Assembly (NCBI RefSeq): GCF_007625115.1
Contig: NZ_VMNH01000004.1
Location: 124,001 to 188,000, forward strand
Direction of reading: 5' to 3'
Source of the DNA: Sedimenticola selenatireducens
GTDB lineage: Bacteria; Pseudomonadota; Gammaproteobacteria; Chromatiales; Chromatiaceae
Length of the DNA: 64,000 bases
Each line of letters opens with the position of its first letter. Position 1 is the stretch's first letter. The notes beneath the pieces are model-generated. The model saw nothing but the letters and a program-made list of their open reading frames with translations. It ran no database searches and was not told the DNA's origin. Positions 25,547-34,569 of this stretch are shown one piece after another. A program made the position numbers and the translations under genes.

Positions 25547-28059
25547 GTTCAAGACTGAGGCTGGCTGGATTCCGCCATCAACGGCGCCATGCGTGGCAGA
25601 CAGTATTGGCCATCCTGGGTATTGCACTGGGTGTCGCCGTCGTGATGGCTGTTGGCCTGGCAAACCAGAGCGCCAGTCGTGCCTTTGCGATCACCATGGA
25701 ACAGATCTCTGGTCGGGTGACCCATCAGATATTGGGTGGTCCCAACGGATTACCAGAACAACTTTATACCCAACTACGATTGCAACAATCGCATCTGAAA
25801 AGTGCCCCTGTAGTGGAAGGCGTTGTGCATATTGGCGAAGAGCAGTTCACTCTGCTGGGCCTGGACCCTTTATCAGAGCAGCCCTTTCGGACGGTCACCC
25901 AGCTTCCCGATGCAGGCCTCCTGGCACGCATTCTGACACAGGAGAACGGCTTGCTGATCTCCGCTTACACGGCCAAACGATTGGGGCTATCAGCGGGCGA
26001 TCAGGTCACACTGGATATTACCGCACGTACCTCTGTAGTTGAGATAATGGCATTGTTCGGCGAACAACAGGGCGCGGTTCTGGATGGCGTATTGGTTTCG
26101 GACATTGCGACCGCCCAGACGCTGCTGGCGCAGTTCGGCATGCTGGACAGGATTGACCTCGCATTGAGGCCAGATCAGATTGCACCACTCCAGCAGTGGC
26201 TGCCCAAAGGCTTCCAACTGGTAGAGACGGGTCAACGCACGTCGGCCATGGAAAACATGAGCAAGGCGTTTCAGACCAATCTCAGCGCCATGAGTCTGCT
26301 GGCACTGTTGGTGGGCGGTTTCCTGATCTATAACACCGCGACCTTTTCCGTATTACAGCGACGCCGGCAGTTCGGCATCATGCGCCTGCTGGGTGCCACC
26401 CGCTCTGAACTGTTCCAGGTGATTCTGTTTGAACAGTTTCTCATCGGATTGATCGGCACCCTGATTGGGATGGGGGCGGGTATTCTACTGGCCCGAGAAC
26501 TGCTCTGGCTGGTCAGCCGGACGATCAATGACCTCTATTATACGGTCACCATCAGCCGACTCGATCTAGCCCCTGAAATATTGCTCGCCGGGGTCATGCT
26601 TGGGCTTTTAACAACCCTGCTCGCCTCTGCCGCCCCCGCTTGGGAGGCAACACGATCGCGGCCCCAGAGCGTTAACCGCCGTTCCGTCATTGAACAACAG
26701 AGCCATCGTGCCCTCCCCTGGCTGTTATTGATCGGCCTCTTCACCATGGGTTTGGGTTTACTGTTGGCTAAATTTTCAGACCGTAGCCTGCTGCTGGGAT
26801 TTGCCGCACTGTTCTGTTTTATTGTAGGTTACTGCCTGCTGGTGCCAGCGATGGTGCCGACACTCTCCCGCTTGATTCAATACCCAATCAAGTGGCTGTT
26901 TGGCACCATTGGACGCCTTGCCACCCGGGGCATCAATGCCACACTCAGCCGCACCGGCCCAGCGATCTCGGCTCTGACACTGGCGATTGCAGCCACTATC
27001 GGCATGGGCATCATGGTCGACAGCTTTAGAACCACCGTCGGTCAATGGCTGGGCCAGACCCTGCAGGGCGACATCTATATCTCGGTACCGCATAGCAGTT
27101 CCAAGCGGGCATCGGCACCCCTGCCAGAAGAACTCCCGACCGAAGTGCTCAAGCTACCCGGCGTTAAAGAGATCAGCACCGGACGCCATGTCACGCTTGA
27201 ATCAGCGCACGGCCCGGTCAACATGTTGGCCATTGGGTTATCGAGCACCAGTTATCGCGGTTTTAATTTCAAAGGGGATACCCTTGCCAATATCTGGCAG
27301 CAGTTTTCTACCGGCAAGCTGGTATTGATTTCTGAGCCCTACGCCTACCACAACCGATTACAGGTCGGCGATAGCGTGACGCTGCTGACACCGGATGGCA
27401 ACAGGGTGTTTACCATCGGTGGCATCTTCTATGACTACGGTTCAGATCGCGGACTGCTGGTGATGCCCCGAGAACACTACGCTGCGATCTGGCGTGACAA
27501 TCAGGTGACAACGCTTGGCATCTACCTGAAACAGCAAACCGCACTAGACACTGTGTTAAGCAAAGTTAAAGAAACGACCAGCCGTTTTGAAATGCCACTG
27601 ACCGTGCGCGCTAACCAAGAGATATTGAAACACTCACTGGCGATTTTTGATCGCACCTTTACCATTACCCAGGTCCTTCGCTTACTTGTTATAGCCGTAG
27701 CCTTCGTAGGCATTCTCAGCGCCATGATGGCACTGCAATTGGAGCGCGCCAAAGAGCATGCCATTCTGCGCGCAACCGGACTGACGCCACGACAACTACT
27801 GGGGCAGATAACACTTCAAACGCTGTTGATGGGATTGATGGCGGCACTGCTGGCCATACCCTTGGGCTGGCTCATGGCCGAAATACTCATCCATGTCATC
27901 AATGTACGAGCATTTGGCTGGAGTATGCCAAGTCAACTCTCCCCATCGATACTCATGGAAGCGATCCTCTTCGCCCAGATTGCCGCCCTTCTTGCGGGTC
28001 TCTATCCCAGTCTGCGCATGGCCCGAACTCGGCCTGCGTTGGCACTGCGGGAGGAGTAG
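25540..28059 (+). CDS. FtsX-like ABC transporter permease
   Basis: An 839-aa permease with two FtsX domains, each a membrane block after a large extracytoplasmic loop. The N-terminal helix LAILGIALGVAVVMAVGLA is followed by the first block (~265-380), a central set of helices, a second periplasmic region and the C-terminal block (~690-835). The frame begins with TTG inside the ATPase stop region. The gene group (ATPase, permease, lipocalin-like lipoprotein) resembles AttEFGH-type systems; lipid or surface-molecule export is inference. Confidence 0.87.
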   Translation: MVGSRLRLAGFRHQRRHAWQTVLAILGIALGVAVVMAVGLANQSASRAFAITMEQISGRVTHQILGGPNGLPEQLYTQLRLQQSHLKSAPVVEGVVHIGEEQFTLLGLDPLSEQPFRTVTQLPDAGLLARILTQENGLLISAYTAKRLGLSAGDQVTLDITARTSVVEIMALFGEQQGAVLDGVLVSDIATAQTLLAQFGMLDRIDLALRPDQIAPLQQWLPKGFQLVETGQRTSAMENMSKAFQTNLSAMSLLALLVGGFLIYNTATFSVLQRRRQFGIMRLLGATRSELFQVILFEQFLIGLIGTLIGMGAGILLARELLWLVSRTINDLYYTVTISRLDLAPEILLAGVMLGLLTTLLASAAPAWEATRSRPQSVNRRSVIEQQSHRALPWLLLIGLFTMGLGLLLAKFSDRSLLLGFAALFCFIVGYCLLVPAMVPTLSRLIQYPIKWLFGTIGRLATRGINATLSRTGPAISALTLAIAATIGMGIMVDSFRTTVGQWLGQTLQGDIYISVPHSSSKRASAPLPEELPTEVLKLPGVKEISTGRHVTLESAHGPVNMLAIGLSSTSYRGFNFKGDTLANIWQQFSTGKLVLISEPYAYHNRLQVGDSVTLLTPDGNRVFTIGGIFYDYGSDRGLLVMPREHYAAIWRDNQVTTLGIYLKQQTALDTVLSKVKETTSRFEMPLTVRANQEILKHSLAIFDRTFTITQVLRLLVIAVAFVGILSAMMALQLERAKEHAILRATGLTPRQLLGQITLQTLLMGLMAALLAIPLGWLMAEILIHVINVRAFGWSMPSQLSPSILMEAILFAQIAALLAGLYPSLRMARTRPALALREE

Positions 28060-28060
28060 T

Positions 28061-29170
28061 ATGGGACGACTGATACTTATCCTGTTTCTGATCCTGCTCT
28101 CTGGATGCCAGGAGAACCAAATAGTTGTTACAGAAAAACTCTCTGCAACGCGGCTGCTCTCATCCGTTGATCAACAAGGCTTTGATCGTGCAGAGAAACC
28201 CCGTGAGTTTATTTTCCCACAGGATCATGGTCCGCATCCCAGGTTTCGTAATGAGTGGTGGTATTTCACAGGCAATCTGGAGGATAGTTCAGGAAGACGT
28301 TTTGGTTATCAAGTCACCTTTTTTCGTTTTGCGCTGAAACCTCCCAGTGAAAAAGCAGCCGCATCTCATTGGGCAAATAATCAAATCTGGATGGCCCATG
28401 CAGCGATTACGGACAAAGACTCAAAGCGTCACCTAACACAGGAGAAGCTGGTCAGAGCCGGGCCCGGTTTGGCGGGCAGTCATGCACAACCGTTTAGCGT
28501 CTGGGTTGAAGATTGGCAGGTTCAACAGGGCAAGGAAGGCTTCCCCTGGCATATCCGTATCAACAGCGAACGGTTCAAACTTGACCTGGAAGTGGAACCT
28601 ACCGTTGGTATTATTTTGCAGGGAGATAAAGGGCTAAGCCAGAAAAGTGCAGAACCAGGCAATGCCTCCTACTACTATTCGTATCCCCGACTTAATAGCC
28701 GCGGCCAGATCACAATCAATGGACAGCGTTACTTGGTAACCGGGCTGTCATGGTTCGACCGCGAATGGGGAACCAGCGCACTCTCTCCCGAACAAACCGG
28801 CTGGGACTGGTTTTCACTGCAATTCAACAGTGGCGATAACCTGATGTTCTATCACCTACGAAACCGCCAGGGTACAGCCGATCCATTCAGTGCGGGGACA
28901 TGGATTGATAACACAGGAAATGCCAAACGACTGTCACTCAATGAGATTGAAGTGGCACCATCAAACTGGTGGCGAAGTCCAAACGGAAATAACTATCCCG
29001 TTGAGTGGACTATGAAACTTAAAGCAGACAATCGTACCTTGCGGATAAAACCTATCCTGAATGAACAGGAGATGGATCTAAGCGTCCGCTATTGGGAAGG
29101 CGCTGTTGATATTTACGAGCAAGGCAAACAGATCGGCAGCGGTTACCTGGAGATGACCGGTTATGAATAA
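28061..29170 (+). CDS. AttH/CrtC-like lipocalin-domain lipoprotein
   Basis: A 369-aa lipoprotein: signal peptide with a lipobox LLSGC (Cys17). The body matches the AttH / carotenoid 1,2-hydratase-like double-lipocalin family (HPRFRNEWWYFTGNLED, YPRLNSRGQITINGQ, GLSWFDREWGTSAL). ATG 28061 is chosen because GGGAGGAG stands a few bases upstream and the gene begins one base after the permease stop. It probably binds or modifies a lipid substrate handled by the ABC genes; carotenoid hydration is not supported by neighbours. Confidence 0.88.
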   Translation: MGRLILILFLILLSGCQENQIVVTEKLSATRLLSSVDQQGFDRAEKPREFIFPQDHGPHPRFRNEWWYFTGNLEDSSGRRFGYQVTFFRFALKPPSEKAAASHWANNQIWMAHAAITDKDSKRHLTQEKLVRAGPGLAGSHAQPFSVWVEDWQVQQGKEGFPWHIRINSERFKLDLEVEPTVGIILQGDKGLSQKSAEPGNASYYYSYPRLNSRGQITINGQRYLVTGLSWFDREWGTSALSPEQTGWDWFSLQFNSGDNLMFYHLRNRQGTADPFSAGTWIDNTGNAKRLSLNEIEVAPSNWWRSPNGNNYPVEWTMKLKADNRTLRIKPILNEQEMDLSVRYWEGAVDIYEQGKQIGSGYLEMTGYE

Positions 29171-29276
29171 ATCTGTTTTTAAGTTGAGGATATCAATGCC
29201 CTAGCTACATTAGGTTGGGATGATTCTATCCGTTTCAAGTCAAAAAAATAATTTGAAATAATTTTTTTGAACAATG

Positions 29277-29305
29277 CTTGAAATCACCTTCACCTGCCCC
29301 TAACT
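29277..29305 (+). promoter_or_regulatory. Sigma-32 (heat-shock) promoter of the Hsp20 gene
   Basis: CTTGAAA (-35) is followed after 13 bp by CCCCTAACT (-10), a close match to the RpoH consensus CTTGAAA - CCCCATNT. It predicts an mRNA leader of about 85-90 nt before the Hsp20 start. Confidence 0.8.
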
Positions 29306-29370
29306 CATGGTCAAGTGGATGCCCCATGGGATCCATGAACAGCGTGGTTCAACTGAACACGCAACCAATC

Positions 29371-29397
29371 TATATCGCTTAACATAATGAGGATATA
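29371..29397 (+). promoter_or_regulatory. ROSE-type RNA thermometer hairpin at the Hsp20 ribosome site
   Basis: TATATC-G-CTT (29371-29380) can pair with GAGGATATA (29389-29397), leaving G77 bulged and an 8-nt loop. The core TCGCT (29375-29379) fits the ROSE motif UYGCU, which pairs with the Shine-Dalgarno AGGA (29390-29393) through a bulged G. The ATG is at 29400. This layout is that of ROSE thermometers upstream of small heat-shock genes. Confidence 0.8.
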
Positions 29398-29399
29398 CC

Positions 29400-29858
29400 A
29401 TGAGAACTTACGATCTATCACCCCTATTCCGCAGTGCTATTGGTTTTGACAGACTGGCCAATACACTGGAGTCAATCCACAACACCAACAGCAGTGGCGG
29501 CTACCCTCCGTACAACATCGAGTTGGTTGATGAAAACCAGTACACCATCACCATGGCAGTAGCTGGGTTCACCGCCGATGATCTGGAGATTGAGGTAGAG
29601 CAGAATAAACTGCGAATTACCGGCCAGAAAAAAGAGGATGAGAATGGTCGCCAGTACCTGCACCGTGGCATTGCCAACCGCAACTTTGAGCGCAGCTTCC
29701 AATTGGCCGACCATATCAAAGTCGCCAGCGCCAATATACAAGATGGCATGCTCTATCTAGAGCTGGTGAGAGAGATTCCAGAGGCAATGAAACCGCGTCG
29801 AATTGAAATTCAGAAACGCGCTAACAGTATTTTGGATAACAAGGTAGAAGCCGCCTGA
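29400..29858 (+). CDS. ibpA: Small heat-shock protein Hsp20 (IbpA-like)
   Basis: A 152-aa ATP-independent holdase that binds unfolding proteins. The alpha-crystallin domain is clear (YNIELVDENQYTITMAVAGF, IEVEQNKLRITGQKK, LHRGIANRNFERSFQLADHI, LYLELVREIPEAMKPRRIEI). The C-terminal I-x-I-like anchor is in RRIEIQ. The length fits IbpA/IbpB. Regulation is visible upstream as a sigma-32 promoter and a ROSE hairpin. Confidence 0.95.
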   Translation: MRTYDLSPLFRSAIGFDRLANTLESIHNTNSSGGYPPYNIELVDENQYTITMAVAGFTADDLEIEVEQNKLRITGQKKEDENGRQYLHRGIANRNFERSFQLADHIKVASANIQDGMLYLELVREIPEAMKPRRIEIQKRANSILDNKVEAA

Positions 29859-29865
29859 TAGGCAA

Positions 29866-29899
29866 CGCATAGTCCCGGTCATTTGGCCGGGGCTATGCG
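29866..29899 (+). terminator. Strong hairpin after the Hsp20 gene
   Basis: CGCATAG-T-CCCGG and CCGGG-G-CTATGCG form a 13-bp stem (one T-G wobble) with an 8-nt loop, starting 7 bp after the hsp20 stop. A T-run follows only about 12 bases later (29911-29917), so it is an imperfect intrinsic terminator or a 3'-end stabiliser. Confidence 0.6.
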
Positions 29900-30155
29900 A
29901 ACATCAGAAACTTTTTTTACCGAGATACTTGAGATAGACGGCGATCTTTACCGCCTCCGCGTCGGGCATCGCATCAAACCTTGGCATTTTTCTATTAACA
30001 CCGCTTCTGTCTTGTGGATAATCTCCCAGACAGAAAGTGCTGTGTTCCTATTGGGCGACACACCTTTCAAAAAATCCCCATACCACCTGTTTTATGACAA
30101 GGTGCACAGTGAAAATCATAGAGTTGCTTGCCTGCCTACTGAAACAGCTGTTTGA
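29895..30155 (+). CDS. Possible small hypothetical protein
   Basis: An 86-codon frame from ATG 29895, which itself lies in the right arm of the post-hsp20 hairpin. The translation looks protein-like (FFTEILEIDGDLYRLRVGHRI) but matches no family I know. Its end overlaps the convergent hydrolase gene by 20 bp. It could be a real small gene read through from hsp20 or chance coding. Confidence 0.28.
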   Translation: MRTSETFFTEILEIDGDLYRLRVGHRIKPWHFSINTASVLWIISQTESAVFLLGDTPFKKSPYHLFYDKVHSENHRVACLPTETAV

Positions 30156-30930
30156 TAAAGCGGTCTATTTTAGCCAAGGTTGCATCCGATTGCTCTAAAT
30201 GTGGAGAGTGGCCGCAAGCCTCGAACACTGTCCTTTCCGTTTGCATAGGCAAAAGATCTGCTAGCACATTGATCTGAGCCAAAGTACCATATTGATCATC
30301 CTCACCCATGATGGCTAACACCGGTACATTAATCCCAGGAACAGAGGCTTCGATATTCCATGCCTCGAATTTTGGATCGAGCCAAATACCACACCAGCGC
30401 CTGAAGGTATCATCAGTATGACCCAGATGATAACGTCTTAATCTATCGGCTAGACCATCTTGTTCATAGGCCGCTTTTGCCAAACGTATTCCATGAAGGG
30501 TTTCTGGCTCAACAAAAAGATGCGGCGCCAGCAGCACCAATCCTTTTATCCGATTATCGAGCTGTTCACCCGTATGAATAATAGCGATAGATGCCCCGTC
30601 ACTATGACCAATCAAGATAGCCTGATCTATCTCTGCGGCATCCAATACAGCAGGCAACACGCTATTTCCCTCGCGATGCATAAAGTCAACATCCAGATCC
30701 TGATCAAATGGATCTGAACCACCATATCCCTGACGGCTGTAAACAAAGACTGCACGACCCGTCAACTCAGCCAACTGTAGTGGAAAATTACGCCACATCG
30801 CAACGCAACCCAACCCTTCATGTAATAGCACCAATACGGGCTGGTCGGGTTCTTTTTTTCCATGCCATTGACATTCCAACAGATGGCCATTCACGTGAAG
30901 TGTTTGCGCGTTACTTTTTAACATTTGCAT
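30136..30930 (-). CDS. Alpha/beta hydrolase
   Basis: A 264-aa cytoplasmic alpha/beta hydrolase with LVLLHEGLGC (oxyanion region), ILIGHSDGASIA (nucleophile elbow G-H-S-D-G), IMGEDDQYG (acid) and ACGHSPHLEQ (His). This set resembles the esterase/lipase group that includes 2-hydroxymuconate-type hydrolases; the substrate is unknown. Its start lies about 30 bp from the end of the next small gene on the same strand. Confidence 0.85.
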   Translation of the reverse strand: MQMLKSNAQTLHVNGHLLECQWHGKKEPDQPVLVLLHEGLGCVAMWRNFPLQLAELTGRAVFVYSRQGYGGSDPFDQDLDVDFMHREGNSVLPAVLDAAEIDQAILIGHSDGASIAIIHTGEQLDNRIKGLVLLAPHLFVEPETLHGIRLAKAAYEQDGLADRLRRYHLGHTDDTFRRWCGIWLDPKFEAWNIEASVPGINVPVLAIMGEDDQYGTLAQINVLADLLPMQTERTVFEACGHSPHLEQSDATLAKIDRFIKQLFQ

Positions 30931-30963
30931 AAGTGATCTCTTTTGATTGCTTCCTGTAACAGG

Positions 30964-31239
30964 TCATGCAATGCGGATGCGCACCACTTTCATTACTTCA
31001 AATTCGATACCGGCAATCCTATCTGTTTCGGGATAATAGGTCATGTTCACCCGCTGTCCCTCTAGGGATTTATACAAGCGCTTTCGTTTATAGATAAAAG
31101 GCGTTGTCTGGTCTTCAATCATCACGGTATTAACTATCCAATCATCCTGATCACGCTGCACATGGGAAACCACCTTCTGCATATCTGACTGCACCAGCTT
31201 GCCATGTTTTTTTAATAGTGTATCTACATTACTTTTCAT
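30964..31239 (-). CDS. Hypothetical small protein
   Basis: A 91-aa protein of no recognised family, with a helical N-terminus (MKSNVDTLLKKHGKLVQSDMQ) and a strand-rich rest ending VMKVVRIRIA. ATG 31239 is chosen because TTGAGAT stands 9 nt upstream; a longer frame would overlap the CDF gene. It lies 10 bp after the CDF exporter and is probably co-transcribed with it. Confidence 0.5.
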   Translation of the reverse strand: MKSNVDTLLKKHGKLVQSDMQKVVSHVQRDQDDWIVNTVMIEDQTTPFIYKRKRLYKSLEGQRVNMTYYPETDRIAGIEFEVMKVVRIRIA

Positions 31240-31249
31240 GGCTTTTATC

Positions 31250-32203
31250 TCAACCTGGCTCGACGCATGAGGCATCACGGCAGCAGTTCACCTCAATGGT
31301 TACGTGATCCAATGTATGAAGGTGGGCGATCAGTGCCTTGTAGTGTTCAGGATCTTTCGGATCATGGGTGACCAGTGAAACAATGACACCGTAACTGTTT
31401 GGTCCTATCTGCCAAATATGCAGATCAACAATCTGGTTATCATCCTCACTTTCGATCGCCTGTGTAATTGCTTTTCCTAACTGCTTGCCAGGTACTGAGT
31501 CAAGCAGGACATTGCTGGTCTCTTTCAACAGCCCGATACTCCAGCGAGTAATCAGGATCGCACCTACGATACCCATAGTGGCATCCATCCAGATCCAGTC
31601 GAAATATTTGCCGGCAAACAGCGCAATAATGGCCAGCAGGGATGTCAGTGCATCCGCAATCACATGCAGATAGGCCGCACGCAGATTGTGATCCTGATGA
31701 TGGTGGTCGTGGTCGTGATGATGATCGTGAGGGTGGTGATGTGGTGCAGCGCCCCCATGCAATAACCAGGCACTTACCAGATTAACAATCAGGCCAATTA
31801 CTGCCACCATAATGGCTTGATTAAACTGAATCGTGTGGGGCGATATCAGGCGCTCTATTGACTCGGCCCCCATCAGCAGTGCCACCATGGCCAGTGTAAT
31901 CGCACTGGCAAAACCGCCCAGTGCCGTGACTTTTCCCGTTCCAAAGCTGAAGCGTGGGTTGTCGGCATTTATGCGTGCATAGCGATAAGCAAACAGCGAA
32001 ATCGCCAAGGCGGCCACGTGCGTACCCATATGCCAGCCGTCCGCCAGTAACGCCATGGAACCAAACAGATAGCCTGCCGCAATCTCTATCACCATCATGA
32101 CAGCCGTGAGAACAACCACCAGTTGCGTTCTGCGTTCGCCTTCAGAAGTATCTAGATTGAAGTTGTGGTGATGTTGCCACTGTTCTACTGAATGAACCGA
32201 CAT
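31250..32203 (-). CDS. dmeF: Cation diffusion facilitator metal exporter (DmeF-like)
   Basis: A 317-aa inner-membrane metal/proton antiporter with six transmembrane helices. TM2 carries LLADGWHMGTH (H-x3-H in place of the common D or H-x3-D) and TM5 carries HVIADALTS (H-x3-D). The TM2 form is typical of Co/Ni-type DmeF proteins as I recall them. Between TM4 and TM5 is a very His/Asp-rich loop, a metal sensor or buffer. The C-terminal domain ends with a Cys cluster (CCRDASC). AGGTAA precedes the ATG. Confidence 0.85.
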   Translation of the reverse strand: MSVHSVEQWQHHHNFNLDTSEGERRTQLVVVLTAVMMVIEIAAGYLFGSMALLADGWHMGTHVAALAISLFAYRYARINADNPRFSFGTGKVTALGGFASAITLAMVALLMGAESIERLISPHTIQFNQAIMVAVIGLIVNLVSAWLLHGGAAPHHHPHDHHHDHDHHHQDHNLRAAYLHVIADALTSLLAIIALFAGKYFDWIWMDATMGIVGAILITRWSIGLLKETSNVLLDSVPGKQLGKAITQAIESEDDNQIVDLHIWQIGPNSYGVIVSLVTHDPKDPEHYKALIAHLHTLDHVTIEVNCCRDASCVEPG

Positions 32204-32354
32204 CGGTTACCTCAAGCTCGCTATTGTATTGGGTGATTATAAATCGAATGCCTTGAGGATGCAGTCAGTAAACAGAAAGGCAAATAGAGCGATGTGAAAA
32301 AATCAGAATAGGAGCGTATTTTTATCGAATTGTATCAAATACCTACAGCCCTAA

Positions 32355-32834
32355 TCAGAGGCGCTTATTACGGGCATCATGATAGGCCTTTAACTGCTGA
32401 AACTCTTCTATTTCCTGCTTTCTACGAACAACCAGTTCAGCCTTGTGCATCTTTAAAACCTCAAGGGCCGCCTTCACATATTCAATGGAGCTGAGTTCAT
32501 TTGTGGCATATTTACTAAGGAGTTCAAGCCACTTGAAGTGTACCGTGCAATGGACATCCGCACCCCGCAATGTCATCGGACAATCTGCACAACGAACCTG
32601 CTTTGATTGCTTTTCAAGCACCCGATTCTGCCATTGGTTTCGATAGCGCTCAGCATGCTTTGCAATCCATTGTATCGCCCGTGATTCCTGTTCTTCTTCG
32701 GGATAACGCGCCAGCTCTTTTTGTAACATCTCAACCTGGCGCTGCAGAAACGCCTCATCGGCAACTCTCAACTCGCGTGAGCCAACAACAAAGCGAACAA
32801 TGAGCGCCAATACAGGATCATCTACTACAAACAT
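32355..32834 (-). CDS. Hypothetical helical protein with a CxxC...CxxH motif
   Basis: A 159-aa charged, mostly helical protein. The middle has CADC and, 12 residues on, HCTVHF, a possible zinc site. I do not recognise the family. ATG 32834 is chosen because GGAGG lies 4-5 nt upstream; upstream in-frame codons would extend the protein by seven residues. It is isolated on the - strand. Confidence 0.55.
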   Translation of the reverse strand: MFVVDDPVLALIVRFVVGSRELRVADEAFLQRQVEMLQKELARYPEEEQESRAIQWIAKHAERYRNQWQNRVLEKQSKQVRCADCPMTLRGADVHCTVHFKWLELLSKYATNELSSIEYVKAALEVLKMHKAELVVRRKQEIEEFQQLKAYHDARNKRL

Positions 32835-33025
32835 CCCGCCTCCACGAGAGATCACTATATATCTACCTTTAGCCTAAACGAGCTATATTACAAGGGCTAA
32901 TAAATTGAAGTAGCTGTTTTCGACATAGGCAGAAATGGTCAGTCTCACCTTCCCATGGACCCATCGTGTATAATGCACAGCACTATCGACTCTAATCACC
33001 TCTCTATTTGTAAGGCTGAATCACC

Positions 33026-33235
33026 ATGATTGAAGATCAACTCCTCAAGGTTGCAGCAGGACTTGCCTTTATTGTTCCAGGGATATTTTTTCTGCGCTGG
33101 TGGTTGAACCGGTCAACGGGTTCGCCTGAAGAGTGGGCTGAATACCACATCCGAATCTTGCAGCAGAAACACGCCAGTGGTGAGATTGATGACGAAACCT
33201 ATCAGACGCGGTTAAAAGAGTTGCAGGATGAGTAG
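33026..33235 (+). CDS. Small membrane protein with SHOCT-like C-terminus
   Basis: A 69-aa protein: one transmembrane helix (residues ~7-24) followed by a short helix-turn with the SHOCT style (KHASGEIDDETYQTRLKEL). SHOCT domains are short oligomerisation modules. It lies about 95 bp upstream of the CPA2 antiporter gene on the same strand. Confidence 0.65.
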   Translation: MIEDQLLKVAAGLAFIVPGIFFLRWWLNRSTGSPEEWAEYHIRILQQKHASGEIDDETYQTRLKELQDE

Positions 33236-33330
33236 CAGTATCTCAACTACAATCCTATAACCAACAGGGAGAAAATAATTCTTTAATTACTGCCAAACTG
33301 CATGACAACCGAGAGAAGTGCGACATCCCA

Positions 33331-34500
33331 ATGACTGAACACCCGATCCTCTTTACCATTTTCCTGATCTTCTCCGGTGCAGCGGTCGTTGCTACGCTGG
33401 CCTTGTATGCCCGCCAGGCGCTACTCATCTCCTATATCCTGCTGGGTGTCTTGCTGGGCCCTTCCGTGGCAGGACTGGTCAACGACAGTGAACTCGTGCG
33501 AGAAATGTCGAATATCGGGATCATGTTCCTGCTGTTCTTGATGGGACTGGAGCTGAACCCGCGGGAGCTGTTACTGCTACTGAAAAAGACCACTACGGTG
33601 ACCGTCCTCAGTTCAGCGCTGTTTGCGTTATGCGGTGGTTTGATCGCCCATCTGTTTGACTTCACGCTCACAGAGTCACTCATCATCGGCGCAGCCATGA
33701 TGTTCTCCAGTACCATCATTGGGCTAAAACTGCTACCCACGACGGTGCTGCATCATCAGCATACCGGTGAACTGGTGATCAGTATTCTGTTGTTCCAGGA
33801 TCTGATTGCGATTCTGCTACTGCTGGCCCTCAAAGGGGGCAGCGGGGCTGAGTTATCCGTACTGGAAATTATTAAACTGGTAGTCGCCCTGCCCCTTCTC
33901 ATCGGCATATCGGCCCTGTTTGTGAAATATGTTTTCTTTCCCTTGATGAAGAAGTTTGACACCATCAAAGAATATATCTTCCTGATTACCATCGGCTGGT
34001 GTCTCGGACTGGCTGAAGCGGCCACCAGTCTCGGCCTGTCCCATGAGATCGGTGCCTTTATCGCCGGTATCTCGCTGGCGACCAGCCCCGTCTCATTTTT
34101 CATATCAGAAAACCTGAAACCGCTGCGGGATTTCTTCCTGGTACTGTTTTTCTTCTCACTCGGGGCCGGTTTTGATCTGGCGATGCTGGACGATGTCATC
34201 TTACCTGCAGCCTTGATTGCCACCGCCATGCTATTGATGAAACCGCTGGTTTTCGATCGCTTATTGCGTCTAGTCGGTGAAAACAAAGCACGTTCAACCG
34301 AGGTGGGCGCCCGCCTCGGTCAAATGAGCGAATTCTCCTTGCTCCTGGCGATACTGGCCTTGGAGAGCAAATTGATCGGACTGGAGGCCTCCTATCTGAT
34401 TCAGTTGGCCACCCTGCTTACCTTTCTTGTGTCCACCTATCGGGTGCTGTTTAAATACCCCACGCCGATTGCGCTGTCTGCCAAACTGCGCAGGGATTAA
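33331..34500 (+). CDS. CPA2-family cation:proton antiporter (Kef-type, no RCK domain)
   Basis: A 389-aa membrane protein with about 12-13 helices and the Na/H exchanger pattern LLGVLLGPSVAGLV, LLFLMGLELNPREL, FSSTIIGLKLLP and LFQDLIAILLLL. Unlike KefB/KefC it ends after the membrane domain and lacks the TrkA-N nucleotide-binding part, so any regulation must come from another protein. It converges on fhs. Confidence 0.88.
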   Translation: MTEHPILFTIFLIFSGAAVVATLALYARQALLISYILLGVLLGPSVAGLVNDSELVREMSNIGIMFLLFLMGLELNPRELLLLLKKTTTVTVLSSALFALCGGLIAHLFDFTLTESLIIGAAMMFSSTIIGLKLLPTTVLHHQHTGELVISILLFQDLIAILLLLALKGGSGAELSVLEIIKLVVALPLLIGISALFVKYVFFPLMKKFDTIKEYIFLITIGWCLGLAEAATSLGLSHEIGAFIAGISLATSPVSFFISENLKPLRDFFLVLFFFSLGAGFDLAMLDDVILPAALIATAMLLMKPLVFDRLLRLVGENKARSTEVGARLGQMSEFSLLLAILALESKLIGLEASYLIQLATLLTFLVSTYRVLFKYPTPIALSAKLRRD

Positions 34501-34521
34501 TAAATACTACAATCTGCTGCA

Positions 34522-34553
34522 GGTGTCGGCGTCGAAGTATCGACGCCGACACC
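34522..34553. terminator. Perfect 14-bp hairpin between convergent genes
   Basis: GGTGTCGGCGTCGA pairs with TCGACGCCGACACC around an AGTA loop. It lies between the stops of the antiporter (+) and fhs (-). No T-run follows on either strand, so it may slow RNA polymerase or protect 3' ends rather than act as a classic terminator. Confidence 0.6.
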
Positions 34554-34569
34554 CCAGGATCTATAGCGG

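Noticed and set aside
28061-29170. Carotenoid 1,2-hydratase (CrtC) as the function of the lipocalin-like lipoprotein
   Set aside because: The fold is related but no carotenoid genes are near, and the lipobox plus ABC neighbours fit an AttH-type role better.
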